Below are positions 34,101 to 49,100 of a stretch of DNA of 64,000 bases, one piece after another (position 1 is the first letter of the stretch; every line of letters starts with the position of its first letter). The translations under genes and the position numbers were made by a program. Under the pieces are notes generated by a model that saw nothing but the letters and a program-made list of their open reading frames with translations, was not told the origin of the DNA and did no database searches. The stretch spans positions 124,001 through 188,000 of the forward strand of contig NGBS01000304.1 of the NCBI GenBank assembly GCA_002245135.1, in the 5' to 3' direction. Origin of the DNA: Proteromonas lacertae. Lineage: Eukaryota; Sar; Bigyra; Opalinata; Proteromonadidae.

Positions 34101-37100
34101 TCCACTTTCTCTTCTTTTCTTATCTTATTTATCTCATCTTCATATTTCAATATTTCTTTATCTAAGTCTTCTATCTCTTTACTCATTTCTTTGTTTTCTT
34201 TTAATAATTTATCTATTTCTTCTTTATATTCACTTTCTTTACTTTCTTTATTTTCACTTGTCTCATTTAATTTATCACAAAGACTAGAATTCATTCTCAT
34301 CATTTCAAGTAATCCATTGTCTTTGTTATTCAATTCTTTTTCTAATTCTTTATTTTCTTTGACTTTTTTAGCTAAATCATCTTTTAATATCTTTACATCA
34401 TTATTCAGTTTATCAACTTCTTCATTCAACTTCAACTTTGATTCTTCATTTTCTTTATTTATCTTTTCGAATTCTTCTTTTAATGAGTAGAATTCTTTCA
34501 ATTTTTCATCTTTTTCTTTCAGTTTTTCAGATAGATTTAATAGAATTTCTTTTGATTTATTATTTTTCATTTCTTCTTTATTTCTCATTTCTTCTATTAC
34601 ATTTTCTAATTCTTTTATCTTTTCATCTTTATTATCTACTCTTTCATTAGTATCTTCATTTTCTTCTTCATCTAGGACTATATTACTCTCATTATTGTTT
34701 TTCATTATTTCTAATTCATTTCGTAATTCTTTTATCTCTTCTAATAATTCTTCTTTTTCTTTAATTATTTCCGATAACTTGGATTTATCAGCATCTATCA
34801 CTTCTTCTTCATATACTTTATTCTCACATGATTCTACTTTCTCTACTTTCACTTTATTCATCATCTTAAGTTCTTCATTCTCTTCCTCTTTCTTCATTAA
34901 CTCTTCTTTCAATTTATACATCTCTTCACTCAATCTTTCATTTTCTTCTTTATTTTTTATATCATTTTTTATATCTATTTCTTTTTTCTTTAAATACATT
35001 AACTCATTCTCTAATTCATTCTTTTCTTTTATTAATTCTTCATTATATAATCTTTCATTCTTATTTTCTTCTTTCAGTTTTTCTATTTCATCAATCATAT
35101 CAACATTTTTATCTCTCATTTCATTCAACTCTTTCTCGATTGATTCTCTCTTATTAAATTCATTTCGAATCAATTCATTATTCTTAACGATTCGTAATTT
35201 TTCTTTTTCTTTCATATCATTCATTTCTTTTAATAATAGATTTATCTCTTTCTCATTATCACATTTATCTTCAGATATATCTTCTTTTTTATTATTTATA
35301 TTACACTTTTCGACATCTTCTAACTTTTTACATAATTCAACTATATCATCTCGTAATCTATCATTCTCATGATTTAATCTCATTAATTCAGTATTTTCTT
35401 CTTTTAATTTCTTCTTATTATCTTTTAATTCTTTTTCTAAACGATTATTCTTATTACGAATCTCATTCATCTTATTAACACTTTCTCTTATTTCACTTTC
35501 TTTTACATTCAAGTTCTTTTTCAATATTTCCATCTCTTTTAATAATCTTTCATTTTCATTCTTTAATAACAATTTTTCTTTTTCTTTTTCTTTTAATTCG
35601 TCAATCTCTTTACTCTTCACTTCTAATTCATTCTTGTAATCTTTCATATCTTTTAACTCATTACTCAATTTCTTATTCTTTTCTAACATATTATACATTA
35701 TCTCTTTGTATTTTAAACATTTATTTTCATTTTCTTTCTTGTCATTCACATTCTTTTCTTTCAATTCACATATTTCATTCTTTAATTCTTTCTCTCTATT
35801 CATATCTTCTTCTCTCATTTCTTTTAATAATCTATCTTTCTCTTCTCTCATTATAATCATTTCAGCTTTTTCAGTCTTTAATCTTTCATTCTCTTTCTTA
35901 TATTTATTTAATCGATTATTTATCTCACACTCATTTTCTTCTTCTAATATCTTCTTTTGTTTCTTTAATTTTTCATTTGATACTCTCATTTGCTTTAATT
36001 CTTTTTCAAATATTTCATTACTCTTTTCCATCTTCATAGTTAAATTATTTATTTCATTTATATATTTTTCATTTTCATTCGTTTTATCTTTCACTTTATT
36101 TATCTCATCTTTTAATAACTCTTCTAATTTATTCAATCTATTCTTCAATTTATTATTCTTATTTTCCATTTCTTTTAATCTATCATTCAATTTCACATTC
36201 TCTTTATTAACATCATTATCTTCATACATTTTTAGTTTTTCTTCTTTTAACTTATTCTCACTATTCAGCTTTCGTAATAATTCATTAAATTTTTCACTCT
36301 TATTCTTATTTTCAACTTTCATCTCTTCCAACATTTTCTCTAATTCATTTACTTTAGCATCATCTTCATTTTCTTCTTTACATTTCAATTTTATGAAGAT
36401 TTTCGATTTCTTTTCGTAAATTATCATTCTCTTTCATCATTACATTATATTTTTTCATATTCATCATCATCTTGTCTTAATAATTCACTATTTTCATTTA
36501 AATTATTATTCATTTTTAATATATCTTCTTCGTTTCTATCATCATTCTCATTTATTTCACTTAAACCAAGTATATCTCCTTTATAGATTACATTCTCTTC
36601 CACTTTCTCTTCTTTTCTTATCTTATTTATCTCATCTTCATATTTCAATATTTCTTTATCTAAGTCTTCTATCTCTTTACTCATTTCTTTGTTTCTTTTA
36701 ATAATTTATCTATTTCTTCTTTATATTCACTTTCTTTACTTTCTTTATTTTCACTTGTCTCATTTAATTTATCACAAAGACTAGAATTCATTCTCATCAT
36801 TTCAAGTAATCCATTGTCTTTGTTATTCAATTCTTTTTCTAATTCTTTATTTTCTTTGACTTTTTTAGCTAAATCATCTTTTAATATCTTTACATCATTA
36901 TTCAGTTTATCAACTTCTTCATTCAACTTCAACTTTGATTCTTCATTTTCTTTATTTATCTTTCGAATTCTTCTTTTAATGAGTAGAATTCTTTCATTTT
37001 TCATCTTTTTCTTTCAGTTTTTCAGATAGATTTAATAGAATTTCTTTTGATTTATTATTTTTCATTTCTTCTTTATTTCTCATTTCTTCTATTACATTTC

Positions 37101-40100
37101 TAATTCTTTTATCTTTTCATCTTTATTATCTACTCTTTCATTAGTATCTTCATTTTCTTCTTCATCTAGGACTATATTACTCTCATTATTGTTTTTCATT
37201 ATTTCTAATTCATTTCGTAATTCTTTTATCTCTTCTATAATTCTTCTTTTTCTTTAATTATTTCCGATAACTTGGATTTATCAGCATCTATCACTTCTTC
37301 TTCATATACTTTATTCTCACATGATTCTACTTTCTCTACTTTCACTTTATTCATCATCTTAAGTTCTTCATTCTCTTCCTCTTTCTTCATTAACTCTTCT
37401 TTCAATTTATACATCTCTTCACTCAATCTTTCATTTTCTTCTTTATTTTTTATATCATTTTTTATATCTATTTCTTTTTTCTTTAAATACATTAACTCAT
37501 TCTCTAATTCATTCTTTTCTTTTATTAATTCTTCATTATATAATCTTTCATTCTTATTTTCTTCTTTCAGTTTTTCTATTTCATCAATCATATCAACATT
37601 TTTATCTCTCATTTCATTCAACTCTTTCTCGATTGATTCTCTCTTATTAAATTCATTTCGAATCAATTCATTATTCTTAACGATTCGTAATTTTTTCTTT
37701 TTCTTTCATATCATTCATTTCTTTTAATAATAGATTTATCTCTTTCTCATTATCACATTTATCTTCAGATATATCTTCTTTTTTATTATTTATATTACAC
37801 TTTTCGACATCTTCTAACTTTTTACATAATTCAACTATATCATCTCGTAATCTATCATTCTCATGATTTAATCTCATTAATTCAGTATTTTCTTCTTTTA
37901 ATTTCTTCTTATTATCTTTTAATTCTTTTTCTAAACGATTATTCTTATTACGAATCTCATTCATCTTATTAACACTTTCTCTTATTTCACTTTCTTTTAC
38001 ATTCAAGTTCTTTTTCAATATTTCCATCTCTTTTAATAATCTTTCATTTTCATTCTTTAATAACAATTTTTCTTTTTCTTTTTCTTTTAATTCGTCAATC
38101 TCTTTACTCTTCACTTCTAATTCATTCTTGTAATCTTTCATATCTTTTAACTCATTACTCAATTTCTTATTCTTTTCTAACATATTATACATTATCTCTT
38201 TGTATTTTAAACATTTATTTTCATTTTCTTTCTTGTCATTCACATTCTTTTCTTTCAATTCACATATTTCATTCTTTAATTCTTTCTCTCTATTCATATC
38301 TTCTTCTCTCATTTCTTTTAATAATCTATCTTTCTCTTCTCTCATTATAATCATTTCAGCTTTTTCAGTCTTTAATCTTTCATTCTCTTTCTTATATTTA
38401 TTTAATCGATTATTTATCTCACACTCATTTTCTTCTTCTAATATCTTCTTTTGTTTCTTTAATTTTTCATTTGATACTCTCATTTGCTTTAATTCTTTTC
38501 AAATATTTCATTACTCTTTTCCATCTTCATAGTTAAATTATTTATTTCATTTATATATTTTTCATTTTCATTCGTTTTATCTTTCACTTTATTTATCTCA
38601 TCTTTTAATAACTCTTCTAATTTATTCAATCTATTCTTCAATTTATTATTCTTATTTTCCATTTCTTTTAATCTATCATTCAATTTCACATTCTCTTTAT
38701 TAACATCATTATCTTCATACATTTTTAGTTTTTCTTCTTTTAACTTATTCTCACTATTCAGCTTTCGTAATAATTCATTAAATTTTTCACTCTTATTCTT
38801 ATTTTCAACTTTCATCTCTTCCAACATTTTCTCTAATTCATTTACTTTAGCATCATCTTCATTTTCTTCTTTACATTTCAATATTTTATGAAGATTTTCG
38901 ATTTCTTTTCGTAAATTATCATTCTCTTTCATCATTACATTATATTTTTCTTCATATTCATCATCATCTTGTCTTAATAATTCACTATTTTCATTTAAAT
39001 TATTATTCATTTTTAATATATCTTCTTCGTTTCTATCATCATTCTCATTTATTTCACTTAAACCAAGTATATCTCCTTTATAGATTACATTCTCTTCCAC
39101 TTTCTCTTCTTTTCTTAGTTTATTCAATTCATTTTCATATTTCAATATTTCATTATGTAATTCCTCATTCTCTTTCTTCAATTCTTTTAATTTGTTTTTC
39201 TTTTCACTACTAAACTGACTAACATTATTCTTTAATTTTTCAAATATATTACTATTTTCTTCAGTACTTTCAATTATCAATGGAAGATTAACAGAACCTC
39301 TTCTTGAGAAAAAATTATTATTATTATTATTAGTTTGTTGTTTCTGTAATTTTACATTTGCTATATCAGTTTTCATCTTTTCTATTTCCTTCAAATTGTC
39401 TTTATAACTACAAATTAACGAATTAATTATATTATCTTCTTTAGATAACTTATAAATCAAATCAATGACCTCATTACTTGGATTTGAATGAGATGCGAAA
39501 TATTCTGAAATATATATAGGTAGTATATTTTCCGACTGAATTATTGGAATTCCAAGTATTTCTATATCATTAGATATGAATTCAAAATGATTTCTATGAA
39601 GTTGTAAGATTGATGAGATATTCATTTCTGTTTCTTTCATTATTTCATATTGACTTTTAAGCTTTGCTTGTAGTTCATCATTCTCAGCTTCTAACTTCAT
39701 CATTTTTTCAATAGATTCATCCAACGCATTAGATAAATATAATACTTGATCACTATCTGCTGTTGATATTAATTCATTTTCACTGGCAGACAAATGAGAT
39801 ACACTTTCAAAGACTATTATGTCAAAATTTATCAATTCATTTGTTTGAATGGTTTTATTACTTTCATTAGTAATTTGAATATTATTAATTTGTGATCTTA
39901 AATCATCTATTTCTCTTTCAAATTGATTGTTTTCTTCAATCATTTTTGTTATTCTATTGTTCAATAATTCTTCATTTTTCTCTTTTTCATTCTTTATTCA
40001 TTCAATTGATTCTCTAATTCAGTAATTTTCTTTTTATTATCTTCTTCCATTTCTTTTACTTTGGTTGTATATTCATTTTCATTATCTTTTAGTATCTTTT

Positions 40101-43100
40101 CAACATCATTTAATTTTATTACCATATAACTCAAATTCTCCTCAAGATCTTTCTTTTCATTCTTCAAAGCAGAAATAATTATATTTTGTTTATCAATTTT
40201 TGCTTTATTATAGTCTTTTAATTTATTATATTCAATTTCTCTATCATCTTTTTCTTGGATTAAGTTTTTATTTGTTTCTTTAATACTTTCTAATTCAGTC
40301 TTTATACTTCTTATTTTCATTTCATTTTCATCATTAATATCCACTAGCATTTTTGATTTTTCATTCAATTCTTCATTTATATTCTCCAATTTTGATATTC
40401 TACTCATTAGACTATCAACTTTATTCTTCATAAACTCATATTCAACCTTTATATTACACATCTGTTGGTTCAAATCTTCAATATACATTAGACTTTTCTC
40501 CTTTTCACATTTAATATATTCAACTTTTTCTTCCATTACTTCAAATGAATTATCTAACTTACTTTCTTCTACCATACTATTATCATTACTACAACTTTCT
40601 TCAATTTTACTATTATCAAATGATTTTATAAGATTTTTGATTCTTCTATTATCTTTCTTCAATAATGAAATCGAATTGTTTTTCTTTTCAATCTCATCTT
40701 TTGATTCTGAAATAATATACCTAAATTCTGTAATATCTATTGCTAGTTTTTCATTACTATTATTCAGTTCTTCCAATTCACAATTTAATTCGTTTATTGT
40801 AAACATATTATCGTTTGAAAGAGCTTCAAATTCTTTTTCCATATTTATCTTCTTCTTTTCTAATTCATCTTTAGAGACTTTTATTTCTTCTATTTCCTTT
40901 GTTAAATTGCTTATTTCTAAATTTTTATTTTCTATTATTTCTTCTTTCTGTTTCAATATAACTTCATCATTACTCTTTATTTCATTTTTAATCTTTATTA
41001 ATTCATACTTTTCATACCTCAATGTGTCTATTTCTTCTTCTTTCATAACTATTTCTTCATTTATTATTTGTAACTCATTTTTATTCTTATCTAATAATTC
41101 ATTTAACTCAATCATTATTCTTTCATTATTATTTATTTCTGTTTCTTTAGATTGTAATATAATGTTAAGGTTATTAATACTTTCATTGATTTGTATATTT
41201 TCTTCTTCAACTTCTTTCATTCTACCTTCAATTTATTAAATGTCTCTCTCATCATATCATTTTCTTTCTTTACTTGATCTATTTCATTTGCAAATTTGTA
41301 TTATTATCACTCAACTTTGTAATTTGATTTTTCAATTCGTTATTTTCAAATTTCAAAATATTATTATATTCCATTAAAGATGTAACATCACTTGTTAACT
41401 TTTCTATATTTTCACTGAATTCTTTATTACTAATTTCTAATGCTTCTTTATCATTTTTAATTCTCACATAATCATCTTCAATACAAGCTTTATCTAAGTA
41501 TAATTTCGCAAGCTCTTCTTTAATTTCAATTATTTTTTCAGATAATATTTTGAATTATACACTTCATCATCATAGTTTTTGGTTATTCTATTTAACACAT
41601 CATTTTTACAACTAAGTTCATAATTAAGACTAGATATAACTTCATTCAATCTTCGTAATTCATCTTTCAATTTATTTAACTCATCTTCATTTATTTCAAC
41701 TTTTTCTTTTACTTTCATTTCTTCTAATTCAACTTCATTTTTTACATCTTTTACTTTACTCATTTCTTCACTTTCTTTATTCTCACTTTCTAACTTATAT
41801 CGACTTAATTCTTCTTTCAATTCTTCATTCTCTTTCAATAAATCTTCTAATCGATCAGCATCTAACACTTTTATACTTTCTTTAACTTCTTCTTTATTAC
41901 TTTCTTTATCTTTTAGTTCATCATAGTATTTCTTTTCATTCTTTACACTCTCGTTTAATAACATCTCTAATCGATTGTTTTCTTCATTCAATCTTCGTAA
42001 TTCATCTTTCAATTTATTTAACTCATCTTCATTTACTTCAACTTTTTCTTTTACTTTCATTTCTTCGAATTCAACTTCATTTTTTACATCTTTTACTTTA
42101 CTCATTTCTTCACTTTCTTTATTCTCACTTTCTAACTTATATCGACTTAATTCTTCTTTCAATTCTTCATTCTCTTTCAATAAATCTTCTAATCGATCAG
42201 CATCTAACACTTTTATACTTTCTTTAACTTCTTCTTTATTATTTTCTTTATCTTTTAGTTCATCATAGTATTTCTTTTCATTCTTTACACTCTCGTTTAA
42301 TAACATCTCTAATCGATTGTTTTCTTCATTCAATCTTCGTAATTCATCTTTCAATTTATTTAACTCATCTTCATTTACTTCAACTTTTTCTTTTACTTTC
42401 ATTTCTTCGAATTCAACTTCATTTTTTACATCTTTTACTTTACTCATTTCTTCACTTTCTTTATTCTCACTTTCTAACTTATATCGACTTAATTCTTCTT
42501 TCAATTCTTCATTCTCTTTCAATAAATCTTCTAATCGATCAGCATCTAACACTTTTATACTTTCTTTAACTTCTTCTTTATTATTTTCTTTATCTTTTAG
42601 TTCATCATAGTATTTCTTTTCATTCTTTACACTCTCGTTTAATAACATCTCTAATCGATTGTTTTCTTCATTCAATCTTCGTAATTCATCTTTCAATTTA
42701 TTTAACTCATCTTCATTTACTTCAACTTTTTCTTTTACTTTCATTTCTTCGAATTCAACTTCATTTTTTACATCTTTTACTTTACTCATTTCTTCACTTT
42801 CTTTATTCTCACTTTCTAACTTATATCGACTTAATTCTTCTTTCAATTCTTCATTCTCTTTCAATAAATCTTCTAAATCGATCAGCATCTAACACTTTTA
42901 TACTTTCTTTAACTTCTTCTTTATTATTTTCTTTATCTTTTAGTTCATCATAGTATTTCTTTTCATTCTTTACACTCTCGTTTAATAACATCTCTAATCG
43001 ATTGTTTTCTTCATTCAATCTTCGTAATTCATCTTTCAATTTATTTAACTCATCTTCATTTACTTCAACTTTTTCTTTTACTTTCATTTCATCAAGTTCT

Positions 43101-46100
43101 TTCTTCATTCTTCATTTTCTTTCAATACATTACCACTTCTTCTCGAATCTTTTCTATATCTTCTTCACTTTCATATATTTTTCTTCTATATCTTCATTCA
43201 TATTCTATCATTTCCAACATTTCTTTGTTTAATCGTAACTCTTCTTCTTCATTCAATTTTCTTTTCTATTTCATTACAAAACCAAGTTTTTCACTTTTAT
43301 AGATAAACTATATTATTCTTCTTTATTACTTTGCATTTTCATTTTCTTTAATCTTTCTTTCAATTTTCATTCTCTTTCAATAATCTTCTATCGTCAGCAT
43401 CTAACTTTTTATCTTTCTTTTATTCTTCTTTATTTATTTTCTTTATCTTTTAGTTCATCATAGTATTCTTTTCATTCTTTACACTCTCGTTTAATAACAT
43501 CTCTAATCGATTGTTTTCTTCATTCAATCTTCGTAATTCATCTTTCAATTTATTTAACTCATCTTCATTTACTTCAACTTTTCTTTTACTTTCATTTCTT
43601 CGAATTCAACTTCATTTTTTACATCTTTTACTTTACTCATTTCTTCACTTTCTTTATTCTCACTTTCTAACTTATATCGACTTAATTCTTCTTTCAATTC
43701 TTCATTCTCTTTCAATAAAATCTTCTAATCGATCAGCATCTAACACTTTTTATACTTTCTTTAACTTCTTCTTTATTATTTTCTTTATCTTTTAGTTCAT
43801 CATAGTATTCTTTTCATTCTTTTACACTCTCGTTTAATAACATCTCTAATCGATTGTTTTCTTCATTCAATCTTCGTAATTCATCTTTCAATTTATTTAA
43901 CTCATCTTCATTTACTTCACTTTTTCTTTTACTTTCATTTCTTCGAATTCAACTTCATTTTTTACATCTTTTACTTACTCATTTCTTCACTTTCTTTATT
44001 CTCACTTTCTAACTTATATCGACTTAATTCTTCTTTCAATTCTTCATTCTCTTTCAATAAATCTTCTAATCGATCAGCATCTAACACTTTTATACTTTCT
44101 TTAACTTCTTCTTTATTATTTTCTTTATCTTTTAGTTCATCATAGTATTTCTTTTCATTTTTACACTCTCGTTTAATAACATCTCTAATCGATTGTTTTC
44201 TTCATTCAATCTTCGTATTCATCTTTCAATTTATTTAACTCATCTTCATTTACTTCAACTTTTTCTACTTTTTTCATCTTTTTTCTTCATTTTCTTTCAA
44301 TAACATTACCACTTCTTCTCGAATCTTTCTATATTTCTTCACTTTCATATATTTCTTCTTCTATTCTTCATTCATTCTATCATTTCAACATTTCTTTGTT
44401 TATCTACTTTCTTTCATTCATTCTTCACTTTCTATTTCATTACTCAATTCTTCACTTTATAATCTATTATTCTTCTATTACTTTGCATTTCATTTCTTAA
44501 TCTTCTTCAATCTCATTCTCTTTCAATAAATCTTCTAATCGATCAGCATCTAACACTTTTATACTTTCTTTAACTTCTTCTTTATTATTTTCTTTATCTT
44601 TTAGTTCATCATAGTATTTCTTTTCATTCTTTACACTCTCGTTTAATAACATCTCTAATCGATTGTTTTCTTCATTCAATCTTCGTAATTCATCTTTCAA
44701 TTTATTTAACTCATCTTCATTTACTTCAACTTTTTCTTTTACTTTCATTTCTTCGAATTCAACTTCATTTTTTACATCTTTTACTTTACTCATTTCTTCA
44801 CTTTCTTTATTCTCACTTTCTAACTTATATCGACTTAATTCTTCTTTCAATTCTTCATTCTCTTTCAATAAATCTTCTAATCGATCAGCATCTAACACTT
44901 TTATACTTTCTTTAACTTCTTCTTTATTATTTTCTTTATCTTTTAGTTCATCATAGTATTTCTTTTCATTCTTTACACTCTCGTTTAATAACATCTCTAA
45001 TCGATTGTTTTCTTCATTCAATCTTCGTAATTCATCTTTCAATTTATTTAACTCATCTTCATTTACTTCAACTTTTTCTTTTACTTTCATTTCTTCGAAT
45101 TCAACTTCATTTTTTACATCTTTTACTTTACTCATTTCTTCACTTTCTTTATTCTCACTTTCTAACTTATATCGACTTAATTCTTCTTTCAATTCTTCAT
45201 TCTCTTTCAATAAATCTTCTAATCGATCAGCATCTAACACTTTTATACTTTCTTTAACTTCTTCTTTATTATTTTCTTTATCTTTTAGTTCATCATAGTA
45301 TTTCTTTTCATTCTTTACACTCTCGTTTAATAACATCTCTAATCGATTGTTTTCTTCATTCAATCTTCGTAATTCATCTTTCAATTTATTTAACTCATCT
45401 TCATTTACTTCAACTTTTTCTTTTACTTTCATTTCTTCGAATTCAACTTCATTTTTTACATCTTTTACTTTACTCATTTCTTCACTTTCTTTATTCTCAC
45501 TTTCTAACTTATATCGACTTAATTCTTCTTTCAATTCTTCATTCTCTTTCAATAAATCTTCTAATCGATCAGCATCTAACACTTTTATACTTTCTTTAAC
45601 TTCTTCTTTATTATTTTCTTTATCTTTTAGTTCATCATAGTATTTCTTTTCATTCTTTACACTCTCGTTTAATAACATCTCTAATCGATTGTTTTCTTCA
45701 TTCAATCTTCGTAATTCATCTTTCAATTTATTTAACTCATCTTCATTTACTTCAACTTTTTCTTTTACTTTCATTTCTTCGAATTCAACTTCATTTTTTA
45801 CATCTTTTACTTTACTCATTTCTTCACTTTCTTTATTCTCACTTTCTAACTTATATCGACTTAATTCTTCTTTCAATTCTTCATTCTCTTTCAATAAAAT
45901 CTTCTAATCGATCAGCATCTAACACTTTTATACTTTCTTTAACTTCTTCTTTATTATTTTCTTTATCTTTTAGTTCATCATAGTATTTCTTTTCATTCTT
46001 TACACTCTCGTTTAATAACATCTCTAATCGATTGTTTTCTTCATTCAATCTTCGTAATTCATCTTTCAATTTATTTAACTCATCTTCATTTACTTCAACT

Positions 46101-49100
46101 TTTTCTTTTACTTTCATTTCTTCGAATTCAACTTCATTTTTTACATCTTTTACTTTACTCATTTCTTCACTTTCTTTATTCTCACTTTCTAACTTATATC
46201 GACTTAATTCTTCTTTCAATTCTTCATTCTCTTTCAATAAATCTTCTAATCGATCAGCATCTAACACTTTTATACTTTCTTTAACTTCTTCTTTATTATT
46301 TTCTTTATCTTTTAGTTCATCATAGTATTTCTTTTCATTCTTTACACTCTCGTTTAATAACATCTCTAATCGATTGTTTTCTTCATTCAATCTTCGTAAT
46401 TCATCTTTCAATTTATTTAACTCATCTTCATTTACTTCAACTTTTTCTTTTACTTTCATTTCTTCGAATTCAACTTCATTTTTTACATCTTTTACTTTAC
46501 TCATTTCTTCACTTTCTTTATTCTCACTTTCTAACTTATATCGACTTAATTCTTCTTTCAATTCTTCATTCTCTTTCAATAAATCTTCTAATCGATCAGC
46601 ATCTAACACTTTTATACTTTCTTTAACTTCTTCTTTATTATTTTCTTTATCTTTTAGTTCATCATAGTATTTCTTTTCATTCTTTACACTCTCGTTTAAT
46701 AACATCTCTAATCGATTGTTTTCTTCATTCAATCTTCGTAATTCATCTTTCAATTTATTTAACTCATCTTCATTTACTTCAACTTTTTCTTTTACTTTCA
46801 TTTCTTCGAATTCAACTTCATTTTTTACATCTTTTACTTTACTCATTTCTTCACTTTCTTTATTCTCACTTTCTAACTTATATCGACTTAATTCTTCTTT
46901 CAATTCTTCATTCTCTTTCAATAAATCTTCTAATCGATCAGCATCTAACACTTTTATACTTTCTTTAACTTCTTCTTTATTATTTTCTTTATCTTTTAGT
47001 TCATCATAGTATTTCTTTTCATTCTTTACACTCTCGTTTAATAACATCTCTAATCGATTGTTTTCTTCATTCAATCTTCGTAATTCATCTTTCAATTTAT
47101 TTAACTCATCTTCATTTACTTCAACTTTTTCTTTTACTTTCATTTCTTCGAATTCAACTTCATTTTTTACATCTTTTACTTTACTCATTTCTTCACTTTC
47201 TTTATTCTCACTTTCTAACTTATATCGACTTAATTCTTCTTTCAATTCTTCATTCTCTTTCAATAAATCTTCTAATCGATCAGCATCTAACACTTTTATA
47301 CTTTCTTTAACTTCTTCTTTATTATTTTCTTTATCTTTTAGTTCATCATAGTATTTCTTTTCATTCTTTACACTCTCGTTTAATAACATCTCTAATCGAT
47401 TGTTTTCTTCATTCAATCTTCGTAATTCATCTTTCAATTTATTTAACTCATCTTCATTTACTTCAACTTTTTCTTTTACTTTCATTTCTTCTAATTCAAC
47501 TTCATTTTTTACATCTTTTACTTTACTCATTTCTTCACTTTCTTTATTCTCACTTTCTAACTTATATCGACTTAATTCTTCTTTCAATTCTTCATTCTCT
47601 TTCAATAAATCTTCTAATCGATCAGCATCTAACACTTTTATACTTTCTTTAACTTCTTCTTTATTATTTTCTTTATCTTTTAGTTCATCATAGTATTTCT
47701 TTTCATTCTTTACACTCTCGTTTAATAACATCTCTAATCGATTGTTTTCTTCATTCAATCTTCGTAATTCATCTTTCAATTTATTTAACTCATCTTCATT
47801 TACTTCAACTTTTTCTTTTACTTTCATTTCTTCGAATTCAACTTCATTTTTTACATCTTTTACTTTACTCATTTCTTCACTTTCTTTATTCTCACTTTCT
47901 AACTTATATCGACTTAATTCTTCTTTCAATTCTTCATTCTCTTTCAATAAATCTTCTAATCGATCAGCATCTAACACTTTTATACTTTCTTTAACTTCTT
48001 CTTTATTATTTTCTTTATCTTTTAGTTCATCATAGTATTTCTTTTCATTCTTTACACTCTCGTTTAATAACATCTCTAATCGATTGTTTTCTTCATTCAA
48101 TCTTCGTAATTCATCTTTCAATTTATTTAACTCATCTTCATTTACTTCAACTTTTTCTTTTACTTTCATTTCTTCGAATTCAACTTCATTTTTTACATCT
48201 TTTACTTTACTCATTTCTTCACTTTCTTTATTCTCACTTTCTAACTTATATCGACTTAATTCTTCTTTCAATTCTTCATTCTCTTTCAATAAATCTTCTA
48301 ATCGATCAGCATCTAACACTTTTATACTTTCTTTAACTTCTTCTTTATTATTTTCTTTATCTTTTAGTTCATCATAGTATTTCTTTTCATTCTTTACACT
48401 CTCGTTTAATAACATCTCTAATCGATTGTTTTCTTCATTCAATCTTCGTAATTCATCTTTCAATTTATTTAACTCATCTTCATTTACTTCAACTTTTTCT
48501 TTTACTTTCATTTCTTCGAATTCAACTTCATTTTTTACATCTTTTACTTTACTCATTTCTTCACTTTCTTTATTCTCACTTTCTAACTTATATCGACTTA
48601 ATTCTTCTTTCAATTCTTCATTCTCTTTCAATAAATCTTCTAATCGATCAGCATCTAACACTTTTATACTTTCTTTAACTTCTTCTTTATTATTTTCTTT
48701 ATCTTTTAGTTCATCATAGTATTTCTTTTCATTCTTTACACTCTCGTTTAATAACATCTCTAATCGATTGTTTTCTTCATTCAATCTTCGTAATTCATCT
48801 TTCAATTTATTTAACTCATCTTCATTTACTTCAACTTTTTCTTTTACTTTCATTTCTTCGAATTCAACTTCATTTTTTACATCTTTTACTTTACTCATTT
48901 CTTCACTTTCTTTATTCTCACTTTCTAACTTATATCGACTTAATTCTTCTTTCAATTCTTCATTCTCTTTCAATAAATCTTCTAATCGATCAGCATCTAA
49001 CACTTTTATACTTTCTTTAACTTCTTCTTTATTATTTTCTTTATCTTTTAGTTCATCATAGTATTTCTTTTCATTCTTTACACTCTCGTTTAATAACATC

